64,000 bases of DNA from Bradyrhizobium sp. CCBAU 051011 (GTDB taxonomy: Bacteria; Pseudomonadota; Alphaproteobacteria; Rhizobiales; Xanthobacteraceae), in assembly GCF_009930815.1 (NCBI RefSeq), contig NZ_CP022222.1, forward strand, positions 186,001 to 250,000. The letters are read 5' to 3'. The stretch's first letter is position 1; every line of letters starts with the position of its first letter. The notes beneath the pieces are model-generated. The model made no database searches and was not told where the DNA came from. It was given only the letters and a program-made list of their open reading frames with translations. The position numbers were made by a program, and so were the translations under genes. Shown one piece after another: positions 52,290 through 60,983 of the stretch.

Positions 52290-54044
52290 TCAAAGCCCCT
52301 TGATCATGCCCGCGTCGATCAGCATCCGGTTGAATCGGCGTGCCTCCGCGCCCTTCTTGCAGGCGTAGAAGGCGCCCTTGCAGCGGAGCATGATGCTCTT
52401 CTGCTCGGCAAATGTCGGATCGAGCGGGATGCCGGCGGCTTCCTGCAGCACGAGGGGGATGTAGGCCGCATCGAGGGTTTCGAGCGCGGACGACAGATTG
52501 GCCGGGGAATAGTTGATACCGTCGATGGCATAATAGGTGGAGTAATAGCGCGGGTCGGCGGCCATCAGACGTTGCGCCAGCCTCACCTGATCGATGCCGG
52601 GCTCGAGCAGTTTTTGTGAGATCGCCGGCTGGTGATCGCCGAAACGCAGCACCAGAAAAGACTCGTCCGGATAGTCGCGCTTCAGCCGCTCGGTGAATTC
52701 GCGATAGTCGTTTGCCGTCATGGCTTGGCGGCGGATGTACTCGTCGACCTCGGCGGTGTTGCCCGGTGGCGTCCAGCCCGGAGGCGTCAGATCTGGCCGG
52801 TAGACGTTCCACCAGGGAAAATGATTGGCTGTGAGGTAGACGAACATGAAGACCGGCGACTGCTGGAGCTGCTCGCGCGCGAACGCCTTCAAGGCCTGAT
52901 CGAAATAGAACTTGTCCGGCTGCATGTCCTCATTCACGCCCATCTCGGCCATGTCGATGAAGCGGTCGACGCCGGTGCCCTTCTGGAAGGCGCGCGCGCT
53001 GAGGAAGTCGCCATAGGTCGGATAGAGCGAGACGGTCTTGTAGCCGCAGCGCTGCAGCGCCTGCGGCAATCCGCGCGTCACGCGGCCGGCGGTAATCCGC
53101 GTGACGTAAAACTTCAGATCGCCGAACGAGCGCGCCGACAGGCCGGTCAGCACATTGAACTCGGTGTACCAGGTCGGGCCGCCGGTCGATTCCGCGATCA
53201 TGGTCCGCTGCTTGCCGTCGATCGACTTGAAGAAGTCGGTATACCCCGCAGGCACCTCGATGCCCGGTGCCGAGGTGACGTCGAAGCTCGACTCGTCGAG
53301 CAGCATGATGATGTGCGGCCGTTTGGCCGTGACGTCGCAGGCCTCGCCTGATGGCAGCGCAGGCAGGCCGGCGGCGTGGGCGTCCCGCGCGAGGCTGAGC
53401 GGGCGGTTCGCCGGCGGATCGGCCTCGATCCATCCTGTCGACGACAGCCGCGACACGGCCACCACCCCCGAGCGCGCCAGATTGGAAATATGATTGACGC
53501 CCTGGAACGGCTCCCATGCCAGCTCGGGCGATGCGACCGACATCGCCGCGATCAGCGCCGTCGTCGCCGCCACTCCCATCAATGCAAGGCGGCGGCGCAC
53601 GCGGAACGGATCGAAGCGCCAGAGCGCCCACAGCAGCGGAACCGCGACGAGGCCTGCCGCGATCAACTGCATCTGCAAGTGCGGAAACACCGAGAGCAGA
53701 AACGAAAACGTATCGCGGTCGATGATCAGGAAATCGAGGAAGGTCAGGGTCAGCTGCAGAATTCCGAACTTGAAGTGCGACAGCGCGATCAGGATCACGA
53801 TGAAGGCCAGCGCCAGCGCGGCGCAGATCCCGGGCCGCTGCAGCAGGACCAGCAGGAAGCAGTTCACAAATACCCACGCCAGCACGGACAGCGTGATCGC
53901 AAACGGCCCGTATTCGGTGGTCAGGAGGACGGCAAGCCCGGCCAAATGGACTGCGGCAACCAGACCGGCCAGAGCAAAGAACCGGACGCCGCGCGTTTCG
54001 GCGCGCGAGCCTTCGCTCCTTCCGGGTCCCGCAACGGCTGACAT
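52290..54044 (-). CDS. LtaS-like membrane sulfatase-fold protein
   Basis: A 584-residue protein with about five N-terminal membrane segments (residues 20-165) and a periplasmic alkaline-phosphatase/sulfatase domain. Catalytic positions line up with LtaS/OpgB enzymes: Glu251 in LLDESSFDV, nucleophile Thr291 in GGPTWYTEFN, His408 in ANHFPW and Asp470-His471 in FGDHQPA. Such enzymes transfer phosphoglycerol or phosphoethanolamine onto envelope glycans; the substrate is open. It follows its paralogue by four bases in one operon. Confidence 0.85.
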   Translation of the reverse strand: MSAVAGPGRSEGSRAETRGVRFFALAGLVAAVHLAGLAVLLTTEYGPFAITLSVLAWVFVNCFLLVLLQRPGICAALALAFIVILIALSHFKFGILQLTLTFLDFLIIDRDTFSFLLSVFPHLQMQLIAAGLVAVPLLWALWRFDPFRVRRRLALMGVAATTALIAAMSVASPELAWEPFQGVNHISNLARSGVVAVSRLSSTGWIEADPPANRPLSLARDAHAAGLPALPSGEACDVTAKRPHIIMLLDESSFDVTSAPGIEVPAGYTDFFKSIDGKQRTMIAESTGGPTWYTEFNVLTGLSARSFGDLKFYVTRITAGRVTRGLPQALQRCGYKTVSLYPTYGDFLSARAFQKGTGVDRFIDMAEMGVNEDMQPDKFYFDQALKAFAREQLQQSPVFMFVYLTANHFPWWNVYRPDLTPPGWTPPGNTAEVDEYIRRQAMTANDYREFTERLKRDYPDESFLVLRFGDHQPAISQKLLEPGIDQVRLAQRLMAADPRYYSTYYAIDGINYSPANLSSALETLDAAYIPLVLQEAAGIPLDPTFAEQKSIMLRCKGAFYACKKGAEARRFNRMLIDAGMIKGL

Positions 54045-54048
54045 GTCT

Positions 54049-55758
54049 CTAAAGCCCTTTTATAAATCCCGCCTCGATCAATAACCGGTTGAACCTGCGC
54101 GCCTCGGCGCCGTCCTTGCAGGCGTAGAATACACCCTTGCAGCGGAGCATGATGTTCTTCTGCTCCTCGAACGACGGGTCGAGCGGAATGCCGGCCGCCT
54201 CCTGGATCACCAGCGGCAGATAGGGCGCGTCGATCGTGTCCATCACCGCGGAACTCTTCACCGGCTCGAAATTGATGGCGTCGATCGCGTAATAGGTGGT
54301 GAAGTAGCGCGGGTCGTAGGTGTCGAACTTGCGGACGAGCTTGGCTTCATCCAGACCGGGGTCCAGCAGGTTCGACGAGAACTCCGGCTGGTGGTCGCCG
54401 TAGCGCACGATCAGGAACGGCTGCGCCGGGAACTTCTTCTTCAGGCTGGCGACGAAGCCCGCGTAATCGTTGGCGCTCATGGTCTGGCGGCGCAAATATT
54501 CGTCGACCACGGGTTCGTTGCCCGGCTTGCGCCAGGACGGCAGCAGGTCGGGGCGGAATTTGGTTTCCCAGGGGAAATGGTTGGCGGCGAGATAGATGAA
54601 GGTGAACAGCGGCGTGTTGGCCGGCTGCTCGGCAATCAGCTTGACCGCCTTGTCGTAGAAGAAGCTGTCCGGCTCGATGCCCTTCGCACCGAGGTCGCGC
54701 GCGTCATAGAAGTGCTGGATGCCGGTCGAGGTCTGGAAGCCGCGCGCGCCCATGAAGGCGCCATAGGCCGGATAGAGCGAGAGCGTGCTGTAGCCGCAGC
54801 GGCGCAACGCCAGCGGCAATCCGCGCTCGACGCGGCCCGAAGCGATGCGGGTGACGAAATAGGAGAAGCGGCCGAACGAGCGTGACGACAGGCCGGCCAG
54901 CACATTGTATTCGGCCATCCAGCTTGCGCCGCCGCTGCTCTCGGCCATGAACTTGCGCTCGCGGCCGTCGAACGACTTGAAGTGGCTGCCATAGCCCGGC
55001 GGCAGCTTGACGCCATTGGCCTGACGGATGTCGAAGCTCGACTCATCATGGATCATGATGATGTGCGGGCGGCGGCCGGCGACCTGACAGGAATCCACCA
55101 GCGGCATCTTCAACCGTTCGGCGACGACCGCGTCCGATTCCATGAAGCCGTAATTGACGAAGTCCGAAACCGCCGTAACGCCCGAGCGGGCGAATTTGGA
55201 GAGATAGCCGTCGTCGTAATAGCCGCGCCAGGCTTCATCGGGCCAGGCGATGGAATAGCCGGTCAATGCCGCGAGACCGGCCAACAGGCCGGCCACTGCC
55301 GGCAAGCGGCGGATGCGGAACGGATCGAGCCACCACAGCGCGTACATCAGCGGCAGGATGACGAGGGATGCGCCGACCACGCTCCAGCGCAGGTTCGGGA
55401 AGATCGTGAACAGGTAGGCCGCGGTGTCGCGGTCGATCACCATCAGGTCGACGAAGTTCGCGGTCATCTGCACGACGTCGTGCTTGAGCCGCGACAGCAG
55501 CACCAGGAGCACGACCAGCGTCAGCGACAAGGCGCCCGACAGCGCCGGACGCCGCAGCAGCGCAACAAAGAAGAAGTTCAGTATGCCCCAGGCCAGGGCA
55601 AAACCCAGGCGGCCGCCGAAATCGGCTTCGGTGTGCAGCAGGATCGCCAGCGCTGCCATGTGCGGTGCAGCAACGGCCGAAAGGCGCCAAAAGCCGATCG
55701 CGGCAAGGCCGGCGGCAAGCGTGGTGGCGGAAGGCCCTGAATTTGGCGCGGGCGCCAT
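54049..55758 (-). CDS. LtaS-like membrane sulfatase-fold protein, paralogue
   Basis: The same architecture as the downstream gene (569 residues from ATG 55758; a GTG at 55824 is an alternative start). The metal Glu is in MIHDESSFDI, His in AANHFPW and Asp-His in YGDHQPE. The position of the nucleophile Thr is Ser (GGASWMAEYN), so the reaction may use Ser or be slower. The C-terminus RFNRLLIEAGFIKGL nearly matches that of its paralogue, so the pair arose by tandem duplication. Confidence 0.85.
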   Translation of the reverse strand: MAPAPNSGPSATTLAAGLAAIGFWRLSAVAAPHMAALAILLHTEADFGGRLGFALAWGILNFFFVALLRRPALSGALSLTLVVLLVLLSRLKHDVVQMTANFVDLMVIDRDTAAYLFTIFPNLRWSVVGASLVILPLMYALWWLDPFRIRRLPAVAGLLAGLAALTGYSIAWPDEAWRGYYDDGYLSKFARSGVTAVSDFVNYGFMESDAVVAERLKMPLVDSCQVAGRRPHIIMIHDESSFDIRQANGVKLPPGYGSHFKSFDGRERKFMAESSGGASWMAEYNVLAGLSSRSFGRFSYFVTRIASGRVERGLPLALRRCGYSTLSLYPAYGAFMGARGFQTSTGIQHFYDARDLGAKGIEPDSFFYDKAVKLIAEQPANTPLFTFIYLAANHFPWETKFRPDLLPSWRKPGNEPVVDEYLRRQTMSANDYAGFVASLKKKFPAQPFLIVRYGDHQPEFSSNLLDPGLDEAKLVRKFDTYDPRYFTTYYAIDAINFEPVKSSAVMDTIDAPYLPLVIQEAAGIPLDPSFEEQKNIMLRCKGVFYACKDGAEARRFNRLLIEAGFIKGL

Positions 55759-56036
55759 TGGAGGAACGCAACATGACCCGGCGCAATGCAAAGCCTTTGC
55801 CTGGCGACGTGCCAGGAGACGCACGACCCAGCCGGAACCTGTGTCGCGTCACAAAAACGTAGTGGAATCGTCATGAACGCGCAATGAATTTGCCCCCGAT
55901 GGACTACGCAGTGGTGAATACGGAGAGGTAGTCATTCCGGGATGGTCCGAAGGACAGAACCTCACCGGGGAGATTGTGAGGGGCGCAAGGGCCCCATAGT
56001 TCGCATCTTCGACGCGCCTCGGAATGACGGGCCGTA

Positions 56037-56726
56037 TCAGACCCGCTTCGCAATGCCCTCGATGAAGAGATCGAGGGTCGCCTCGGCGGTCCGCTCGGCC
56101 TCGGCGGCGCCGACGCCCCAGCGCGGGAAATGGCCGTCGATATTCATCCGGGCAAAGCCATAGACCAGCGCCCGGCCGGCGATCTGGACCTGCTTGAGGT
56201 CAACGGCGCGGAGCTGGCCCGCCGCAAAAGCCTCGGCCAGCGTCCGCTCGGTCAGCCCAATCAGCTCGGCATTGTCGCTGGAGATGGCGACCGCCCAGTC
56301 ATGGTCGAAAAAACGGCGGCTGGAAATGATCTCGAAATGGGTCGGGTTGCGCATCGCCCAGCGGAGGTAGGCGAGCCCAAGGCAACGAAAGCGGCCGAGC
56401 GGGTCGCCAGCCGGCGCTGCGGCCAGCGCGGCCTCGATCTCGGCACGGAACCGGCGCTGCGCCTCCTCCGCCACCGCTTGCATCAAGGCGGCGCGGCTCG
56501 GAAAATGGCGGAACGGTGCCCCCGGCGATACGCCGGCGCGGCGGGCGGCCTCCCGGACGCTGACCGCCTCCGCGCCGCCCTCGCCGACCAATTGCAGCGC
56601 CGCGTCGATCAGGACCCGCCGGAGGTCGCCGTGGTGATAGGGCTTTGGCCCAGGTGCCCGGGCGGCGCGGCGGCGCGGGCGGGACGCGGGAGTTTTGGCG
56701 GCGGACGATTTGGCGGCTGGGCGCAT
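56037..56726 (-). CDS. TetR/AcrR family regulator
   Basis: ATG 56726 has AGGAGAGGAC just upstream; the frame start at 56744 lacks a site. The 229-residue protein has a basic N-terminus (RPRRRAARAPGPKPYHHGDL), a TetR HTH (AVSVREAARRAGVSPGAPFRHFPSR in part) and a WHG-type ligand domain. Two ATGTAA-N7-TTACAT palindromes lie upstream, between it and the divergent membrane protein gene; both are probable operators. Confidence 0.9.
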   Translation of the reverse strand: MRPAAKSSAAKTPASRPRRRAARAPGPKPYHHGDLRRVLIDAALQLVGEGGAEAVSVREAARRAGVSPGAPFRHFPSRAALMQAVAEEAQRRFRAEIEAALAAAPAGDPLGRFRCLGLAYLRWAMRNPTHFEIISSRRFFDHDWAVAISSDNAELIGLTERTLAEAFAAGQLRAVDLKQVQIAGRALVYGFARMNIDGHFPRWGVGAAEAERTAEATLDLFIEGIAKRV

Positions 56727-56754
56727 GTCCTCTCCTAGCATCACTGGCTTGTGA

Positions 56755-56816
56755 ATGTAAGCACTGATTACACGGATTGACCGCCGGGCGCCCGTAAATG
56801 TAACTGATGATTACAT
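56755..56816. promoter_or_regulatory. two matching palindromic operators
   Basis: ATGTAA-N7-TTACAC at 56755-56773 and ATGTAA-N7-TTACAT at 56798-56816, 43 bases apart. Both lie upstream of the TetR gene, and the repeat at 56827 follows immediately. Confidence 0.75.
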
Positions 56817-56826
56817 CACTATCCGC

Positions 56827-56904
56827 GTCATTGCGAGCGCAGCGAAGCAATCCATCTCCCGGCGTCAAGAAAGAATGGATTTGCTTCGCTTCGCTCGCAA
56901 TGAC
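56827..56904. repeat. palindromic repeat, GTCATTGCGAG family copy 3
   Basis: GTCATTGCGAGCGCAGCG, GAAGCAATCCATC, then ATGGATTTGCTTCG and GCTCGCAATGAC. It lies between the operators and the ferric-reductase-like gene and ends only 22 bases before its ATG, so it belongs to its 5' leader. Confidence 0.85.
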
Positions 56905-56926
56905 GGTGCAAACAGGGGAGCACAAC

Positions 56927-57547
56927 ATGCCGACACGTCAAAACTGGTTCGATGGCTGGCGGCTGTTCGCCCTGCTCTCGCTGACCCTGCTGGCCCTGAG
57001 CATCTGGATCGCCGGCATGCGCGGGTTCGAGGTCGAGGGCGTACGCATGGTGATCCGCTTCACCGCGCGGACCTCGCTGGTGCTCTTCTGCCTCGCCTTC
57101 TCCGCCGCCGCCCTGGCACGGCTATGGCCCAACGCATGGACACGATGGCTGCGCCGCAACCGCCGCTATCTCGGCGTCAGCTTTGCCGCCTCGCATGCCA
57201 TCCACGCGGCCGCCATCCTGGCCTTCGCGGTGATGGACCCGATCGGTTATGCGGCCGCGACCTCGATCGCCTCCTACATCTTTGGCGGCATCGGCTACGC
57301 CTTCATAATCGCCATGACCGCGACCTCCTTCGACCGCACCGCGGCCGCGATCGGCGCACGCGCCTGGCGCCGGCTGCATCTCGCAGGCGGCTATTATCTC
57401 CTGTTCCAGTTCATGGTGTCGTTCGGCATGCGGATCCCGGACATGCCGCTCTACGCGCTATTCCTGATCCCGCTCGTGGCCGTGTTCGCGCTGCGGATGT
57501 TCGCAATGGCGCCGACCAGGGCAAAGCCGTCCGTGCAGCAAGGCTGA
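56927..57547 (+). CDS. ferric-reductase-like transmembrane protein
   Basis: ATG 56927 has GGGGAG seven bases upstream; the open frame before it is repeat DNA. The 206-residue protein has about six membrane segments and His residues likely to bind heme (FAASHAIHAAAILAF, RRLHLAGGYYLLFQF), as in the ferric reductase/MsrQ superfamily. No NAD or FAD domain is attached, so it is a heme-only membrane electron carrier. It is divergent from the TetR gene with shared operators, so probably under its control. Confidence 0.75.
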   Translation: MPTRQNWFDGWRLFALLSLTLLALSIWIAGMRGFEVEGVRMVIRFTARTSLVLFCLAFSAAALARLWPNAWTRWLRRNRRYLGVSFAASHAIHAAAILAFAVMDPIGYAAATSIASYIFGGIGYAFIIAMTATSFDRTAAAIGARAWRRLHLAGGYYLLFQFMVSFGMRIPDMPLYALFLIPLVAVFALRMFAMAPTRAKPSVQQG

Positions 57548-57645
57548 TCCATGGAGAAACTCACCACCGTTTTATCAACCCGGATTCAACATTATTTCAC
57601 GACGCAAGGGCTAGCATCGAATGGTCAGTGAACTCGGGTTTGACC

Positions 57646-59025
57646 ATGTTGATCAAGGTCCGTCTTGCTGCTGTGCTCATTGCTTGCGGCTTTCTCGCCG
57701 GCTGCGGCGAGTATTGCCTCTATCAAGGCGCGTGCCTCGAACCCGACTTTTTCTCCCTGGACCCCAGTCCGGTCCAGGTCGATCTCACCTCTCCCAATCC
57801 CAAGGCGGCATCAAAGGTCCTCGCCCAACTCCGCATTCCCAGATCCTACATCGTTCGGGCAGACAACTATTCCAGCCGTAAGGGACCGCTTCCTGACCAG
57901 ATCGCCACGCAGGGCATTGCAATCCGATTTGTCGACAATGGCGAGGCGTGGACCGTCGCGAGCAAAAAGCCGGATGAACGGCAATGGCGTTGGAGGGAAT
58001 ATCAAGTCTCGCTTCGAGCCAATGCCAATCCGAACGGCCGAACCGACCGCCAAGCCAACCTCGCCGGATACGGCCGTATTCGTCAGTCGGATCGATATGA
58101 GGGGCTCACTCACTTCTCCGGCAGTGGCGAGATTTTTGTCGGCGATGCATCCGACTCCTTCGAGTCAATCAGTTGCCATGAAGAACTGAAGCCAAGTTGG
58201 TTCTGCACCTATGAGATCGACGTCGGCGATACGATCACAGTAAGCGCCAAGTTCGTGGATTTTCGGCTGCACGGCGGACGCGCCTATGCCAACCAACGCG
58301 CTCAATTTGTCCGCGAGTTCGTCTGCAAATTCACTGACTGCGAGCCCGACGAGTCGCGTCGCCGCCGCCTCGCAGCGCGCCCCTTCATTGGCGACCAGAA
58401 ACGCAACGTCTGTATCGCGCGGGATCTTCCCCAAAAGACTGTCGCCCTAGGGCTCGCGGCGAATGTGCAATCGACCTTTCCGCCCGCCGTAACGCAACAG
58501 ACCTTCTGGCGCCTGCAAGTTCCGGTCTATTTCCGCGAACAGGACGCCTGGCCTCGATCCGATGCCAGCAGCAGTTTGTTCGGCGCCGTTCTATTTCCGG
58601 AGATGGTCCCCTCCGCACCGATCGAAGGGGAATTGCGGAACGCCTGGTTGACCGTTCCCGTCAGCGATCAGGAGCGCGCGGCATTTCTAACAGTCCCGGA
58701 GAACATTCCCTGCCTGGCCCACGCTGAGCTGTCATTAGAGGACCTCGCGCAGAGGACGATACACTTGCAATTGCGCCGGCCAGACGGCTATCCGATGACC
58801 ACCGAGATCGCGCCGCCTTCGCAATGTGCCAACAAGCCCGGCGCCTCCAGGCATTTCTGCTCCGTGCGTTTCTTGCGGGACGGCTGGCATGTGGACATCA
58901 GCTTCGGATCGCAGTGGCGCAGCGACGCCGAAAGGATCCGCGATCAGGTCAATTCCTGGCTTGATCAGGTTACGCTGTCGCGCGATCCCGTGCCCGCCGC
59001 TTCTCCGGCGTCAAGCGACAAGTAG
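57646..59025 (+). CDS. lipoprotein of unknown function
   Basis: ATG 57646 gives a lipoprotein signal (LIKVRLAAVLIACGFLAGC). The long open frame before it belongs to the neighbouring gene. The 459-residue product is soluble with many Cys (CGEYCLYQGAC, SCHEELKPSWFC, VCKFTDC), and its middle and C-terminal parts are beta-rich. No family is recognised. It ends Pro/Ala/Ser-rich. No strong ribosome binding site is seen. Confidence 0.6.
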   Translation: MLIKVRLAAVLIACGFLAGCGEYCLYQGACLEPDFFSLDPSPVQVDLTSPNPKAASKVLAQLRIPRSYIVRADNYSSRKGPLPDQIATQGIAIRFVDNGEAWTVASKKPDERQWRWREYQVSLRANANPNGRTDRQANLAGYGRIRQSDRYEGLTHFSGSGEIFVGDASDSFESISCHEELKPSWFCTYEIDVGDTITVSAKFVDFRLHGGRAYANQRAQFVREFVCKFTDCEPDESRRRRLAARPFIGDQKRNVCIARDLPQKTVALGLAANVQSTFPPAVTQQTFWRLQVPVYFREQDAWPRSDASSSLFGAVLFPEMVPSAPIEGELRNAWLTVPVSDQERAAFLTVPENIPCLAHAELSLEDLAQRTIHLQLRRPDGYPMTTEIAPPSQCANKPGASRHFCSVRFLRDGWHVDISFGSQWRSDAERIRDQVNSWLDQVTLSRDPVPAASPASSDK

Positions 59026-59064
59026 CATCGCCGCGTGCGGCGCCGTTGCCGCAAGCTGCACGGC

Positions 59065-59304
59065 CTAGTCGTCCTTCAGATGAAACTTCCGCCCGAGCCG
59101 GCGGTGCACGGTGATCACGGCACGATCGACATCGCTGATCAGGCTGTCGCCGATGATGACATTGGGGATTTCCCAATTCCGCCCCTCACGGACGTTGGGC
59201 AGGCCGCGCACGGCAGGCACGGACGCCGTTTCGCATCCCGGCTGGCTGCGAAGCGCGTCGTCGGCGATTTGCGTCAGCTCCGCTCTGCTCTTTCCCGTCG
59301 TCAC
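59065..59304 (-). CDS. small protein coupled to lprI-like gene
   Basis: GTG 59304 overlaps the TGA of the upstream LprI-like gene (GTGA). The 79-residue product starts VTTGKSRAELTQIADDALRS and has WEIPNVIIGDSLISDVDRAV, then HRRLGRKFHLKDD. No family is recognised. The third-codon GC and coupled start support it as a real gene of the same operon. Confidence 0.6.
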   Translation of the reverse strand: MTTGKSRAELTQIADDALRSQPGCETASVPAVRGLPNVREGRNWEIPNVIIGDSLISDVDRAVITVHRRLGRKFHLKDD

Positions 59305-59678
59305 TGGTGACCGAGACCTTCGAGTTCTTTCGCGCGCGCCTCTGTCATGCTGCGCATGCATTCGCCGGCCTCGAGCCGCGCGATGGTGCCCTCGCCGAGA
59401 CCGTAATAGAGGCAGTTGGCGTCGCGATACTGGATCCACAGCCTCTGCGCGGCGCGCAACTGGTCACGCTGCGCGCTACCCTTAGACTCCAACGCCTTCT
59501 GATAGGCAATGTTCAATCGCTTGTCCCATTGCGCCGTCTTGGCCTTGAGGCATTCGACCATCTGATAGGTGTTGCCGTCGCAGGATGGTTCGCCCTCGCC
59601 CTGATCGCCGGCGTAGGCGGCCGATGCGAGCGCGAGGGCGGCCACGAGGCCGATCGCCGTTCTCACTGTCATGCTCAT
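59301..59678 (-). CDS. LprI-like (DUF1311) secreted protein
   Basis: ATG 59678 overlaps the upstream SDR stop (ATGA). The 125-residue product has a signal peptide (IGLVAALALASAAYA) and matches DUF1311: CDGNTYQMVECLKAK, LNIAYQKALESKGSAQRDQL, RLWIQYRDANCLYYG with conserved Trp, Arg and Cys. LprI proteins of mycobacteria inhibit lysozyme, but most bacterial members are unstudied. Confidence 0.8.
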   Translation of the reverse strand: MSMTVRTAIGLVAALALASAAYAGDQGEGEPSCDGNTYQMVECLKAKTAQWDKRLNIAYQKALESKGSAQRDQLRAAQRLWIQYRDANCLYYGLGEGTIARLEAGECMRSMTEARAKELEGLGHQ

Positions 59679-60526
59679 CCCTGCGGCGTCAGGCCGAGGC
59701 GCTTGGCGACGATCCGGTCGAGGGTGCGCTTGGGCAGCACCCTCGCGAGGAACTGCCGCATCGGGTCCGGCGCGATCGTGTAGCGCACCTTGGGGTTCGG
59801 CAGCGTCAAGGCCTCGAACACCTTCTCCGCGATCGTTTCGGCCGGCAATCCCTTGGCGCCGAGGTCCAGCATGAAAGCGCGGATCTTCTCCAGCGCCGGA
59901 AGATACGGCGAGTTCTTGTACGGCGAGATATCGACCTCCTCGGCCTTGCTCCAGATCGGCGTCTTGACCGCACCCGGCGCGATGATGATGACGTCGATCC
60001 CGAACAACATCAGTTCGCGGCGCAGACTCTCCGACAGTCCCTCGATCGCGTGCTTGGAGGCGGAATAGGCCGAGGTCATCGGATTGCCGTTCTTGCCGGC
60101 GACCGAGGAGATCATCACGATCCGCCCTTTCGGTCCCTTCAGGCTGGGATCGGAGCCGAGCAGCGGCCCGAACGCCTGGGTCGCGATGATGGGGCCGATG
60201 AAGTTGACCTCCATCTGCCGGCGGAATTCGTCGGTGGCGAGTTCCAGCACCGGGCCCGATACCGCGATCCCTGCATTGTTGACGAGGCCGGCGAGCGTTT
60301 CGCCACTGAGGGCGGCACGGACCTCGCGCGCGGCGGCCAGCACTGCGGCCTCATCGGTGACGTCGAAGATCAAGGGCGTGAAGTTCACGCCGAACTCGCG
60401 TCCGAGGCGGTCGGCGTCGGCCTGCTTGCGGACGCTGCCGAAGACGCGGAAGCCGCGGTCGAGCAGCAGTTTTGCACTGGCCCAGCCGATGCCGGTTGAA
60501 GCGCCGGTGATGACGACAGATCTCAT
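59675..60526 (-). CDS. short-chain dehydrogenase/reductase
   Basis: A 283-residue classical SDR: nucleotide-binding TGASTGIG at residues 7-14, NNAG, ISSVAGKNG, catalytic Tyr-Lys in YSASKHAIEG, PGAVKTP. The C-terminus is longer than in minimal SDRs and includes a loop typical of the Bradyrhizobium type. Substrate unknown. It leads a three-gene minus-strand operon with overlapping start/stop codons. Confidence 0.9.
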   Translation of the reverse strand: MRSVVITGASTGIGWASAKLLLDRGFRVFGSVRKQADADRLGREFGVNFTPLIFDVTDEAAVLAAAREVRAALSGETLAGLVNNAGIAVSGPVLELATDEFRRQMEVNFIGPIIATQAFGPLLGSDPSLKGPKGRIVMISSVAGKNGNPMTSAYSASKHAIEGLSESLRRELMLFGIDVIIIAPGAVKTPIWSKAEEVDISPYKNSPYLPALEKIRAFMLDLGAKGLPAETIAEKVFEALTLPNPKVRYTIAPDPMRQFLARVLPKRTLDRIVAKRLGLTPQG

Positions 60527-60983
60527 GGTCTCAAGCCCTTGGTCGGAGGTTTTAATGAAGTTCGTCGTGAAGGAATGCTTAAGCGCCGGTTGGTGTGCTT
60601 CCTTCGCGGGGCGTCCAGCCTTGACGGCGTCTTGTTCGGTAAGTTGCTATTCGATTTTTCCCGGGAACGGTTTGGTGAGGATAGCAGCCGGACCAGGATA
60701 CCGGAAGCGGCGACGCAAGCCCAATCCGGTCCGACATGCGCGATTTATCGCGTGAAATCGCGGCGTAGACCCCGATCGCATTGGTAAAGCAATTCGGAAC
60801 GCGGCATTTGCAATGCGCGGCGTGCTTCGGCGGCGGTTTGGCCGGCGGTGACCGTGGCCCATGCACCGCCCGTTTTGGATGCAGCCGCCCTCGGGTCTGC
60901 CCCGTCGCGCCTTTAACGCGGGTGTAAGGCTCGGCTCGTCATGGTGTGCGCCAACCGATCAACAACAAACAGGCTTGCCCACA
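60527..60983. other. divergent intergenic region
   Basis: No supported gene. CGCGATTT and AAATCGCG, an 8-base inverted repeat with an 8-base gap, lie at 60739-60762. The frame open through 60861 belongs to the next gene but is not likely to be translated that far upstream. Confidence 0.4.
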
